A stretch of DNA of 35,694 nucleotides, taken from positions 33,066 through 68,759 of the forward strand of contig NZ_AYVY01000018.1 of NCBI RefSeq assembly GCF_000503055.1, read 5' to 3'. Source of the DNA: Mesorhizobium sp. LSHC420B00 (GTDB taxonomy: Bacteria > Pseudomonadota > Alphaproteobacteria > Rhizobiales > Rhizobiaceae). This document shows positions 8,540 through 15,718 of this stretch, in pieces (within the stretch, counting starts at the first letter, position 1; each line of letters opens with the position of its first letter). The position numbers and the translations under genes were made by a program. Below the pieces are notes generated by a model. The model did not search any database. It was not told the DNA's origin and saw only the letters and a program-made list of their open reading frames with translations.

Positions 8540-8980
8540 ATGAAACTGACCTACCGCCTAGCCGCACTGTCCCTGCTGATCGCAACGCCGCTGCCTGCCT
8601 TCGCCGCCACGATCAACGCCGTCATGTACAAGAACCCGCAATGCAGCTGCTGCGAATCCTACGCCAACTATCTCGAGCACAACGGCTTCAAGGTCGACAT
8701 CAAGCCGGTCAACAATCTCTCTCAGATCAGCAGCGATGCCGGCGTGCCGGCCGACCTCGAAGGCTGCCACACGCTGATGGTCGACGGCTATGTCGTCGAT
8801 GGCCTGGTGCCGGTCGAAATCGTCAAGAAGCTTTTGACCGAACGCCCTGCCATCACCGGCATAACGCTGGCCGGCATGCCGACGGGCGCTCCAGGCATGG
8901 GTGGTGAGAAGCAAGGCCCCTTCGTCGTCTACGCCTTCACCAAGGACGGCAAGGCACCCACCGTCTACGCGACCGAGTGA
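8540..8980 (+). CDS. DUF411 metal-binding protein
   Basis: 146-aa exported protein of the DUF411 family, small periplasmic proteins found in copper and silver resistance clusters. Sec signal peptide of about 22 residues, then NAVMYKNPQCSCCESYANYL with Cys35, Cys37 and Cys38 as the family's thioredoxin-like CxCC site, and GCHTLMVDGYVVDGLVPVE, also diagnostic. A strong AAGGAG ribosome-binding site precedes the ATG. Lies in the same operon as the multicopper oxidase and the TlpA-like gene 7 bp downstream. Likely a periplasmic copper chaperone or buffer; this is inferred from context. Confidence 0.92.
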   Translation: MKLTYRLAALSLLIATPLPAFAATINAVMYKNPQCSCCESYANYLEHNGFKVDIKPVNNLSQISSDAGVPADLEGCHTLMVDGYVVDGLVPVEIVKKLLTERPAITGITLAGMPTGAPGMGGEKQGPFVVYAFTKDGKAPTVYATE

Positions 8981-8987
8981 GGCTATT

Positions 8988-9515
8988 GTGAGCAAACTGG
9001 CCATGGTCCTGATTGGCATGCTGCTAGCATTTTCGCTGCCGGTATCAGCCGCCGAGCCGACGCAGAACTTTGTCGTTCACGAGGCGCCCGCCCCCGTACC
9101 GGAAATCAGCTTCGAGGATGGCAATGGCAAGCCGAAAACGCTTGCGGATTTCCACGGCAAGGTCGTGCTGCTCAACATCTGGGCGACATGGTGCGCGCCC
9201 TGCCGCAAGGAGATGCCGACGCTCGATCGTCTGCAAGCCAAACTGGGCGGTCCGGATTTCGAGGTCGTCGCGCTGTCCATGGACCGTGCCGGTCCTGAGA
9301 TTGTGAAGAAGTTCTTTGCCGAGATCGGCATCAAGCACCTCGCCCTCAACATCGATGCCTCGGGCAAGGCCATGTTCGCCATCGGCTCCGTCGGCCTTCC
9401 GGCAACCCTGCTGATCAATCGCGACGGCAAGGAGATCGGCCGGCTGATTGGGCCGGCCGAATGGGACGCGCCCGACATGGTCGACTTCATCGGCAGCCGC
9501 ATCGCTGCCGAGTGA
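8988..9515 (+). CDS. TlpA/ResA-type thioredoxin-like protein
   Basis: 175-aa exported thiol-disulfide protein. Signal peptide MVLIGMLLAFSLPVSAAE, then a TlpA/ResA fold with active site WATWCAPCRKE (WCAPC at 68-72) and the cis-Pro loop VGLPATLLINRDG. A reductive periplasmic role, keeping a partner's cysteines or a copper site reduced, is typical of the family. A longer frame starts upstream, but GTG at 8988 is preferred: it gives an uninterrupted signal peptide, has GAGG just upstream, and starts 7 bp after the DUF411 stop. Followed 13 bp later by the SCO-family gene. Confidence 0.93.
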   Translation: MSKLAMVLIGMLLAFSLPVSAAEPTQNFVVHEAPAPVPEISFEDGNGKPKTLADFHGKVVLLNIWATWCAPCRKEMPTLDRLQAKLGGPDFEVVALSMDRAGPEIVKKFFAEIGIKHLALNIDASGKAMFAIGSVGLPATLLINRDGKEIGRLIGPAEWDAPDMVDFIGSRIAAE

Positions 9516-9528
9516 GAAAGGAACAGAT

Positions 9529-10266
9529 ATGTCCGGGTTGAAGGCTCACTGCCTTGCATCGGCTTTGAACGAGTGGAGGTGTTTGCTGCTGGGCGCCATT
9601 GCCATTGCGGCGCTGACCGTGGGGTTTTCGTATCGGGCGCAAGCCCACTCGCTCGACGAAATCGACACCATGCTTGAGGGCGACGAGAAATATTTCCAAA
9701 CGATCGACAAGCCGGCGCCTGAATTCACGCTGCGCACCGCCGATGGGCGTGTCGTGCGAACGGCAGATCTGCGCGGCAAGGTGGTCGTCCTCCACTTCAT
9801 CTACACATCGTGCCCGGATGTATGCCCCCTGCATGCCGAGAAGATCGCCGAGGTCCAGAAAATGGTGAACGGCACGCCGATGAGAGGCCAGGTCAGCTTT
9901 GTGACCATCACCACCGACCCCGCCAGGGACACGCCGGACGTGCTGCGCAGCTACGGGCAGACGCACGGGCTCGATCCCGTCAATTGGCTGTTCCTGACCA
10001 CGACGGCGGATCAGCCGGAGGATGCGACCCGCAGACTGGCGGAGGCCTTCGGCCACAAGTTCACACTGACGGACGATGGTTATCAGATGCACGGCACCGT
10101 CACCCATGTGATCGACAAGGAGGGCCGCTGGCGGGCGAATTTCCATGGCCTGAATTTCGCTGCGGTCAATCTCGTCACCTTCGTCAATGCGCTCACCAAC
10201 AATGTCGAGCGCCCGCACCATGAGCCGGAAACGGGATGGTGGGCGACGATCAAGGGCATGTTCTGA
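9529..10266 (+). CDS. SCO1/SenC family copper chaperone
   Basis: 245-aa SCO-family protein: N-terminal membrane anchor (LLLGAIAIAALTVGFSYRAQ) and a periplasmic thioredoxin-like domain with the Cu-binding CPDVC motif (95-99, FIYTSCPDVCP) and the conserved distal His in GTVTHVIDKEG. SCO proteins deliver copper to the CuA site of cytochrome oxidase or act as thiol oxidoreductases. No oxidase genes lie here; its neighbours are TlpA and DsbA-type proteins, so a role in copper handling or in maturing the local Cys-rich protein is inferred. ATG at 9529 with AAAGGAA upstream. Confidence 0.93.
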   Translation: MSGLKAHCLASALNEWRCLLLGAIAIAALTVGFSYRAQAHSLDEIDTMLEGDEKYFQTIDKPAPEFTLRTADGRVVRTADLRGKVVVLHFIYTSCPDVCPLHAEKIAEVQKMVNGTPMRGQVSFVTITTDPARDTPDVLRSYGQTHGLDPVNWLFLTTTADQPEDATRRLAEAFGHKFTLTDDGYQMHGTVTHVIDKEGRWRANFHGLNFAAVNLVTFVNALTNNVERPHHEPETGWWATIKGMF

Positions 10267-10317
10267 GGCACCATTCACATGCCGGCGGTCCGGCGAAACA
10301 GAGGGAAGGAGAACCCT

Positions 10318-11097
10318 GTGATCCACAAATCCAATTCATGGCGCGGAGCCATTGGCAAAATGGCCCGTGCCTTCGTCCTGGCCGGTGCGACGGCCTGGCT
10401 CGCGCTCGGTATCCACGGTAAGGCGATCGCCGCGGGCGAGATGTCCCAGGACCAGTTCGACCAGCGCATCCACGATTATATCCTCGCGCATCCCGAGGTC
10501 GTCATGGAGGCGCTGCAGAGCCTCGATGCCCGCCAGCGCGAGGCCGCGGCAAAAGAGGCGAAGGCTGCCCTGGCGGCCAAGGCCGACGATATCTTCCGGG
10601 ACCCGGCGAGCCCGGTCGGCGGCAACGCCGAAGGCGACGTCATCATGGTCGAGTTCTTTGACTACAACTGCCCCTATTGCCGCCAGGTTGCGCCGATCCT
10701 GGCGCAAGCCGTGGCCGACGATCCGCAGCTCAAAATCGTCTACAAGGAATTCCCGATCCTCAGCACGGATTCCGTATTTGCTTCCAAGGCGGCTCTCGCC
10801 GCAATGCGCCAGGGCAAGTACATGGCATTCCACAAGGCCTTGTATGCGGTGAAGACGCGGGTGACCGAAGCGGTCGTGCTGAAGGTTGCTGCCGACGTCG
10901 GTCTCGATGTGGCTAAGCTGAAGACCGACATGCAGCGGCCCGATATCCAGGCGTCGATCGACCGGAATACGCAACTGGCACAGGCGCTGAAGATCAGTGG
11001 AACGCCAAGCTTCGTCGTTGGCGAGCAGATTTTCCCCGGCGCGACCGACCTCGCAACGATGAAGAAACTGATCGAGCAAGCGAGGAACAGCAAATGA
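10318..11097 (+). CDS. DsbA-family (ScsC-like) thiol oxidoreductase
   Basis: 259-aa exported protein. After a signal peptide (FVLAGATAWLALGIHGKAIA) comes an N-terminal helical segment (QFDQRIHDYILAHPEVVMEA) like the oligomerisation region of ScsC/Com1-type DsbAs, then the DsbA fold with VEFFDYNCPYCRQ (CPYC at 118-121) and cis-Pro loop SGTPSFVVGEQIFPGA. ScsC belongs with Scs copper-tolerance proteins in enterobacteria. The GTG at 10318 follows AAGGAGAA and is preferred over the ATG at 10279. It overlaps the Cys-rich gene by ATGA, so the two are translationally coupled. Confidence 0.93.
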   Translation: MIHKSNSWRGAIGKMARAFVLAGATAWLALGIHGKAIAAGEMSQDQFDQRIHDYILAHPEVVMEALQSLDARQREAAAKEAKAALAAKADDIFRDPASPVGGNAEGDVIMVEFFDYNCPYCRQVAPILAQAVADDPQLKIVYKEFPILSTDSVFASKAALAAMRQGKYMAFHKALYAVKTRVTEAVVLKVAADVGLDVAKLKTDMQRPDIQASIDRNTQLAQALKISGTPSFVVGEQIFPGATDLATMKKLIEQARNSK

Positions 11098-11660
11098 GCC
11101 GGATATGCCATCCAACCCGACGGACGGTTGTTCTGGGCAGCGCCTTTGGCGTCGCTGCGGTCGTCGGCTTGCTCAAGGGGCCGGATTTGACGATCGCCGC
11201 GGAGGATTCCGATCTGGTGCGCCGCTTCAAATATCTCAGCCAGAACGGCAACAGCACGTGTTCGGCCAAGTTCACGGAGTCGATTGCGACCATGCCGGCG
11301 ATGTCGCGGATCACGGGCTCGTGCTGCAGCCCAATGGAGACAAAGCGCTATGCCGAGCAGGTGAACGGTTTGGCCAGGTACCGCGAGATCGCGATGATCC
11401 CGAACGATCCGTACGATATTCCGGCCGGCATCGCACAGAAGATGATGCCCTACTACGATGTGAAACTCTCCGGCGACGAGCAGCAGGCCTATGACTATGC
11501 GATGGCCAATTCCAACGAGAAAGGCCCTTGCTGCTGCCAATGCTGGCGCTGGAAAGTGTATGGCGGATTGGCGAAGTTCCTGATCCGCGAGCAAGGTTTC
11601 ACCGGCAAGCAGGTCGTCGACGTCTGGGATCTCTCGGACGGCTGCGGCGGAGGTATGTGA
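11094..11660 (+). CDS. Cys-rich exported protein, unknown function
   Basis: 188-aa protein not assigned to a named family. It begins with a twin-arginine-like signal (TRRTVVLGSAFGVAAVVGLL). The mature part has eight cysteines: C56, C77-C78, C146-C148, C150 and C184, including the cluster GPCCCQCWRW and the C-terminal DGCGGGM. Lys and Tyr-containing blocks (RRFKYLSQNGNSTC, FLIREQGFTGKQVVDVWDL) suggest a folded domain, not a metallothionein-like peptide. Its start overlaps the DsbA stop as ATGA, implying that the DsbA-like protein oxidises or isomerises it or that they act together. A Cu- or other metal-binding role is inferred from the cysteines and neighbourhood. A degenerate copy of its 3' end lies 300 bp downstream. 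Confidence 0.85.
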   Translation: MSRICHPTRRTVVLGSAFGVAAVVGLLKGPDLTIAAEDSDLVRRFKYLSQNGNSTCSAKFTESIATMPAMSRITGSCCSPMETKRYAEQVNGLARYREIAMIPNDPYDIPAGIAQKMMPYYDVKLSGDEQQAYDYAMANSNEKGPCCCQCWRWKVYGGLAKFLIREQGFTGKQVVDVWDLSDGCGGGM

Positions 11661-11821
11661 GACGGCAAGGACAGGACACTTCCGGTTGGCGGGACAAGGC
11701 GACAGGCGGCCGATCGGTTTCCTAGTCGTCTTGACCGAATTCCACGGCGAGCTAATTGCCTTCGCAGTCGCCGATGCTTACCGACGAAGGCGGGCCTTCA
11801 CTGACCGTAAAGGTGATTGCA

Positions 11822-11938
11822 ATGATGAATGGTCCAATGGGTACGTGGATGATGGGCGGCATGGCGCTCGTCTGGGTCCTGGTGTTCGTCGCCCTCTTGC
11901 TCGCGATTGCAGCCTTGGTCAAATACCTGCGAACCTGA
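11822..11938 (+). CDS. 38-aa Met-rich membrane peptide
   Basis: Short frame MMNGPMGTWMMGGMALVW followed by one strongly hydrophobic helix (VLVFVALLLAIAALV) and KYLRT. AAAGGTGA lies about 6 bp before the ATG at 11822. Six methionines in the first 14 residues ahead of a membrane helix resemble small copper-island peptides related to SHOCT-type mini proteins, but no family is certain. A longer upstream start at 11756 would add 22 polar residues with no ribosome-binding site. Predicted single-pass inner-membrane protein; a role beside copper-handling proteins is inferred. Confidence 0.6.
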   Translation: MMNGPMGTWMMGGMALVWVLVFVALLLAIAALVKYLRT

Positions 11939-11940
11939 AG

Positions 11941-12043
11941 CCGCGGACGCAGTCAGGTATACGACTATGCGATGACAAATTCCGGGGAGAAGGAGCCAGC
12001 TGCTGCCAACTGTGGCGGTGGCATGTAAGGCGACCAGGGCAGC
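11941..12043 (+). pseudogene. Internally deleted remnant of the Cys-rich gene 3' end
   Basis: Read in one frame, 11960-12028 gives YDYAMTNSGEKEPAAANCG then GGM and a stop. This matches the Cys-rich protein at 11094-11660: its residues 133-148 read YDYAMANSNEKGPCCC and its C-terminus reads CGGGM. The DNA agrees closely too (GACTATGCGATG and CTGCTGCCAA are shared), and the similarity continues past the stop. About 35 residues between the two matching blocks are missing and the cysteine cluster has become AAA. The remnant follows the 38-aa peptide's stop codon in the same frame and has no start of its own, so it looks like a decayed tandem duplicate. Confidence 0.75.
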
Positions 12044-12061
12044 ACGACGCCGCGTCACTCG

Positions 12062-13282
12062 TCAGGCAAAGCCGGGAACCCGCTTGGTCTTGCCGCTCAG
12101 TTGCGCGCCCAGTGTCAGTGTCTGCGGGAAATTCCGGACGATCGCCGCCATCAAGGTGGCGCTGCCGGGGCGAAGGGCAATTCCGGCAAGGGCCGCGGCA
12201 GCGTAGACCCGTGTCGAAAACAGTCTTTTCCAGGCCGCCTCATAGCGCCTGGCGGCAGCCTCGCGCCCTGCTCGGCCACCTGGCGCGGATGCGAGTTCGC
12301 AAGCCAGCAGCCAGCCGGACTGCAGCGCCATCGAGATACCCTCGGCGATAACAGGATGAGACTCTCCGGCTGCGTTGCCGACGCGGAAGATGTCCTCTTC
12401 GTAGAACGAGCGGATTCCCGGCCGGATCGGACCTGCGGCAAGCCACGGACCGTCGAGAAGCGCCGGTTCCAGAGCGTCCCGCACGCCCCGGCATGAGTCG
12501 ACGAGATGGCGGGAGACCGCATCGGCGGCCGGCACATGGCTCCGGTGTTTGGGGCCATGTTGTTTACGCAACCGCGCCAGCATATCGCGGCGAATGCAGC
12601 ACGAGATCGACAAGCGGCCATGATCGGCCGAGACCATGCCGCCATAGCCGCCGGGGAAGGCCAGCAGAGGCATCAAATCCGGCGCCAGCGACGACCCGGT
12701 GAAATGCGCCTTGAAGCCGAGCAGGTCCGACGGGCGATTGGCCTTTGCGAGCTGGCTGGGCAGCGGCCCCGGTTCCCAGGAGCCGTGTGCGGCGACAATC
12801 ACCGGGGCGCGCAACATCGCCGTTTCGTCCCCGGCTTGAATTCGTACCCTTTGCATCTCGCCGTCCCGGTCGATGGCGACGGCGCGGCAGGGCTGGAAGA
12901 TTTCGACACCCGCCGATCGCGCCGTCTGCAAAAGCAGAGAGTCGAGAATGTCCCGGCCGAGTGCCCGGCCGAAGCCGTCTTTTGCAGGAGGCCCAGCTCC
13001 TGCACGTGGCATTGCCGCCTCGACGCAGGTTTCGCCGGAAAACAAACCGACGCGGCGGATTTCGGGGCCGGCATCGGTACGCCAGGCATCGCCGATCTCC
13101 AGCTGGTCGAGAAGCGCAAGATTGCTTGCCGAGATGTATTCGCCGCAGACCTTGCGGCGCGGAAATGCGGTCTTTTCCACAATTGCCACGGCCCATCCGC
13201 GCCGGGCCAGCGTGAGCGCGACGGACGTCCCCGCCGGGCCGGCACCGATGACGATCGCGTCATGAGTCGACAATCGCGTCAT
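12062..13282 (-). CDS. FAD-dependent oxidoreductase (geranylgeranyl reductase/hydroxylase-like)
   Basis: 406-aa flavoprotein of the geranylgeranyl-reductase/aromatic-hydroxylase type. FAD-binding motif AIVIGAGPAGTSVAL (10-24), the FPRRKVCGEYIS segment typical of this subgroup, and the second FAD motif FRVGNAAGESHPVIAEGIS (residues about 295-313). It is the last gene of a three-gene operon with a type III polyketide synthase and a methyltransferase. This parallels Streptomyces srsA-srsB-srsC, where the flavoprotein hydroxylates the polyketide product; the reaction here, hydroxylation or reduction, is inferred. The start ATG at 13282 overlaps the methyltransferase stop (ATGA) and lies in a 19-bp-period duplication that supplies its first codons. 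Confidence 0.9.
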   Translation of the reverse strand: MTRLSTHDAIVIGAGPAGTSVALTLARRGWAVAIVEKTAFPRRKVCGEYISASNLALLDQLEIGDAWRTDAGPEIRRVGLFSGETCVEAAMPRAGAGPPAKDGFGRALGRDILDSLLLQTARSAGVEIFQPCRAVAIDRDGEMQRVRIQAGDETAMLRAPVIVAAHGSWEPGPLPSQLAKANRPSDLLGFKAHFTGSSLAPDLMPLLAFPGGYGGMVSADHGRLSISCCIRRDMLARLRKQHGPKHRSHVPAADAVSRHLVDSCRGVRDALEPALLDGPWLAAGPIRPGIRSFYEEDIFRVGNAAGESHPVIAEGISMALQSGWLLACELASAPGGRAGREAAARRYEAAWKRLFSTRVYAAAALAGIALRPGSATLMAAIVRNFPQTLTLGAQLSGKTKRVPGFA

Positions 13283-13288
13283 GAGTCG
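13254..13288. repeat. 16-bp direct repeat at a gene junction
   Basis: ATCGCGTCATGAGTCG occurs at 13254-13269 and 13273-13288 (19-bp period). The right copy contains the methyltransferase stop and the flavoprotein start; the left copy lies inside the flavoprotein's first codons. Confidence 0.9.
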
Positions 13289-13992
13289 CTGCCGGCACTG
13301 GCGCCGACGAAGATGTGGGAGAAGAGGCCGGCGCGCCGCTCCTCGACCGGTTTGCCGTTGGCCGCAAGCCAGAGACCGGAAAGCTCGCTGCCGCGAAAGC
13401 CGGCACGCACGCTTTGCGCCGCATCGTTTCGTGTGACGTCATTGGCGCCGATTGCCGGGAGAAGACGGGTCGCGGCCAGCGCCAGTTTCGCCCGCAACGG
13501 CTCAGTCGCCAGCAGCAACGGGGCTTTCGGCCTGATCAGCGAAAACAGACGCACGAGCTGCGCATCGTCGAGATGATGCAGGAACAGATTGACCGTGACG
13601 GCGTCGAACCGTGCGCCCTCGATCTTTCCTGCCCAGTCGAAGACATCGGCGGTGATCCCTTCAGCCTTCCATCCCAGCCTGTCAAAATCGCCGCGCAATT
13701 GCGCGGTGACGAGGCTGACGCGGTCGAGCATCATCAGTTCGACCCCAGGCCAATGCCTGGCCATGCGCCGCGCCACCGCCAGCATGAAGGAGCCATCGCC
13801 GGCGCCGATCTCCAGAATGCGGCGTGGCGGCTTTGGCACAAACCTCCTGAGCAACGACGTCATGATCGGCACCTGAAACATCAGCATATTGATGCGCCGA
13901 AGGTCGCGGCGCGCGGTCAGCGCTCGCGGATCGTCGGCCGCAAGGCCGTCAAGGATTTCCGGCGCAAGCTGCCGATGCTCCAGGCCGCTCAT
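13279..13992 (-). CDS. SAM-dependent methyltransferase of polyketide operon
   Basis: 237-aa class I methyltransferase. SAM motif RILEIGAGDGSFML (58-71), then LMMLDRVSLV as the acidic motif, and RFDAVTVNLFLHHLDDAQLV for motif IV/V. The frame is open to 14229, but the ATG at 13992 is chosen because it overlaps the polyketide synthase stop as ATGA and everything upstream is antisense-frame noise of that gene. It probably methylates the polyketide product; O- versus C-methylation is unknown. Analogous in position to SrsB of the Streptomyces phenolic-lipid operon, though not necessarily homologous. Confidence 0.88.
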   Translation of the reverse strand: MSGLEHRQLAPEILDGLAADDPRALTARRDLRRINMLMFQVPIMTSLLRRFVPKPPRRILEIGAGDGSFMLAVARRMARHWPGVELMMLDRVSLVTAQLRGDFDRLGWKAEGITADVFDWAGKIEGARFDAVTVNLFLHHLDDAQLVRLFSLIRPKAPLLLATEPLRAKLALAATRLLPAIGANDVTRNDAAQSVRAGFRGSELSGLWLAANGKPVEERRAGLFSHIFVGASAGSDS

Positions 13993-15056
13993 GACACCGT
14001 TCGAAAGAGCATGGTTTCGGCCGTCAGCCCGGGTCCGAACGACATGCCGCAGCCGAGCAGGCCGGCAGGCGCCTTCAGCATCTCTTTCATCACGAACATG
14101 ACGGTCGCCGACGACATGTTCCCGTATTGGCGCAACACCGCGCGCGATGGTTCCAGCGCGGTGGGCTCCAGTTCCAGAGCCCTTTCGACGGCATCGAGCA
14201 CCGAACGCCCACCCGGGTGCACGGCCCAAAGGTCGATCGCCTCGGTCGGCCGGCCACCGAGGATGGCGGCCTGGTTGCTCCGCAACGCTTCATGAATCGC
14301 TGCCGGCACTTGGCCGGAAAGAACCATTTCGAATCCGTGGTCGCGAATATTCCAGCGCATCAGATCCCGCCGCTCCCTCGCCACCAGACAGTGAAAGCTA
14401 TCGAGCTCGATGCCGAGCGGCTCGGAAGTGATGAGCGCAGCCGCACAGCCGTCTCCCCAGAGGCAGAACGACAGCAGTTTTTCCAGTTCGGTGGTTTGAC
14501 GCAGGTGCATCGTGCAGAGCTCGATATTGACCAGCAGGACCTTGGCCTGCGGGTCGGAGCGGACGATGTGACGCGCCAGCTTGAGGCCGTTGATCGCCGC
14601 GTAGCAACCCATGAAACCGATCATCGTGCGTTCGACCCCGTTCGGCAGCCCGCAACGCGCAACCAGCTCGAGATCGATGCCCGGCGCCGAAAAACCGGTG
14701 CAGGTAGTGACGATAAGATGGGTGATGCGGGAAGCGTCGCCGCCAAGTTGCAATCCGTCGATGCCCTTTTGCGCCAGAACAGGTGCGGCATCGTCGAACA
14801 TCGCCATTCTCATGGCCGTTCCGGGAAACGCGCCCCGAATGAAGGTCCCGGCCAGGTCGGCGGATGGTCCTTCGGGATCGGACGCCGGCGCAAAGCAGGA
14901 ATAGCGGTGCTCGATGCCGGCAAGATCGGCCATGCGTTCGAAGATCCTCCGGCGATCGGCCGCGAGCATCGAGGCCGCGAAACGCAGGTAGAATTGATGA
15001 ACCTCGTGCTCCGGCACCGCTGTCGCGATCCGGTTGATATAGGCCTTGACGGGCAT
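13989..15056 (-). CDS. Type III polyketide synthase (chalcone synthase-like)
   Basis: 355-aa homodimeric condensing enzyme that extends an acyl-CoA starter with malonyl-CoA. The catalytic triad is visible: Cys151 in TMIGFMGCYAAINGLK, His280 in LWAVHPGGRSVLDAVE and Asn313 in RQYGNMSSATVMFVM. The C-terminal GCGMSFGPGLTAETMLF is the family's GFGPG-type loop. Length fits bacterial alkylresorcinol or alkylpyrone synthases. First gene of an operon with a methyltransferase and a flavoprotein, all joined by ATGA overlaps. A good AGGAG lies before ATG 15056. The product is probably a resorcinol, pyrone or quinone-type phenolic lipid; starter unit and chain length cannot be read. It is divergent from cueR. 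Confidence 0.95.
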   Translation of the reverse strand: MPVKAYINRIATAVPEHEVHQFYLRFAASMLAADRRRIFERMADLAGIEHRYSCFAPASDPEGPSADLAGTFIRGAFPGTAMRMAMFDDAAPVLAQKGIDGLQLGGDASRITHLIVTTCTGFSAPGIDLELVARCGLPNGVERTMIGFMGCYAAINGLKLARHIVRSDPQAKVLLVNIELCTMHLRQTTELEKLLSFCLWGDGCAAALITSEPLGIELDSFHCLVARERRDLMRWNIRDHGFEMVLSGQVPAAIHEALRSNQAAILGGRPTEAIDLWAVHPGGRSVLDAVERALELEPTALEPSRAVLRQYGNMSSATVMFVMKEMLKAPAGLLGCGMSFGPGLTAETMLFRTVS

Positions 15057-15155
15057 GTTCTATCTCCTCGGCGTCTGCACGGCGTAACGTGCCGCCGGAG
15101 GGTCCTTGCTGATCGGTACCTGGTGCCGGGCGCCGAGTTTGAGCGCTGTTCGATA

Positions 15156-15181
15156 AACGTTTCCGAAAACTGATTTCTTCC
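15156..15181 (-). promoter_or_regulatory. Possible EcfG-type promoter of the polyketide operon
   Basis: On the minus strand GGAAG (15181-15177) is separated by 17 bases from CGTT (15159-15156), close to the alphaproteobacterial general-stress sigma EcfG consensus GGAAC-N16/17-CGTT, about 100 bp upstream of the synthase ATG. One mismatch in the -35, so tentative. Confidence 0.3.
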
Positions 15182-15265
15182 CGAAGGTTCAGTATGCGCT
15201 GTTGGCAGGCAAACGGTTGGAGCCGGCGGGCGGTTGCGTCGGGCATCCAAAATCGCCACATCATG

Positions 15266-15296
15266 TTGACCTTCCATCTACTGGAAGGTCTATTTC
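15266..15296 (+). promoter_or_regulatory. CueR/MerR-type operator-promoter of cueR
   Basis: A perfect inverted repeat, GACCTTCCA (15268-15276) and TGGAAGGTC (15282-15290) with 5 bases between, overlaps a -35 TTGACC (15266-15271) and a candidate -10 TATTTC (15291-15296). The spacer is 19 bp, the stretched length that MerR-family activators need. The ACCTTCC/GGAAGGT arms match known CueR and HmrR sites. It lies 24 bp before the cueR ATG, so cueR and the gene after it should be copper-autoregulated. Confidence 0.85.
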
Positions 15297-15319
15297 CTCC
15301 GATAAAGGAGATTTCCGAT

Positions 15320-15718
15320 ATGAACATCGGCGTCGCATCCGAAAAATCCGGCCTACCGGCCAAGACGATCCGCTACTACGAGGACATCGGGCTCTTGCAC
15401 CCGGCCCGGACAGACAATGGCTATCGCGATTACTCGACGGCCGATATTCACCGGCTGCGCTTCCTGCAGCGCTCGCGAAGCCTGGGGTTTTCGGTCGACG
15501 AATGCCGCCAGTTGCTCTCGCTGTACCAAGACAGGGAACGTGACAGCGCTGACGTGAAGGCGATCGCGAAAGCCAAGTTGGTGGAGATCGACAGGAAGAT
15601 CGCCGAACTGGTCGGATTGCGTGGCTTGCTTCACCATCTGGTCAGTCACTGCCACGGCGACGAGCGGCCGGAGTGCCCGATCATCGACGAGTTGGCGGGA
15701 CAAGGCGTGGCCCAGTGA
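15320..15718 (+). CDS. cueR: CueR-type Cu(I)-responsive MerR regulator
   Basis: 132-aa MerR-family activator. N-terminal winged helix MNIGVASEKSGLPAKTIRYY and GYRDYSTADIHRLRFLQRSR, a dimerisation helix, and the metal loop CHGDERPEC with Cys111 and Cys119, the two-cysteine spacing (C-x7-C) of the Cu(I)/Ag(I)/Au(I) sensor CueR. The start at 15320 has AAAGGAG upstream; a longer frame to 15194 includes the operator and is rejected. Its stop overlaps the GTG of the cytochrome gene (GTGA), so both are one transcript. It is divergent from the polyketide operon and is the likely regulator of parts of the copper island, although only one operator of this type was seen. Confidence 0.92.
   Translation: MNIGVASEKSGLPAKTIRYYEDIGLLHPARTDNGYRDYSTADIHRLRFLQRSRSLGFSVDECRQLLSLYQDRERDSADVKAIAKAKLVEIDRKIAELVGLRGLLHHLVSHCHGDERPECPIIDELAGQGVAQ

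Noticed and set aside
12506..15173. Long plus-strand open frames (300-356 codons) across the polyketide operon
   Set aside because: They are antisense to genes with clear catalytic motifs on the minus strand, have Arg-rich composition, no ribosome-binding sites and no recognisable domains; such frames are usual in GC-rich DNA.
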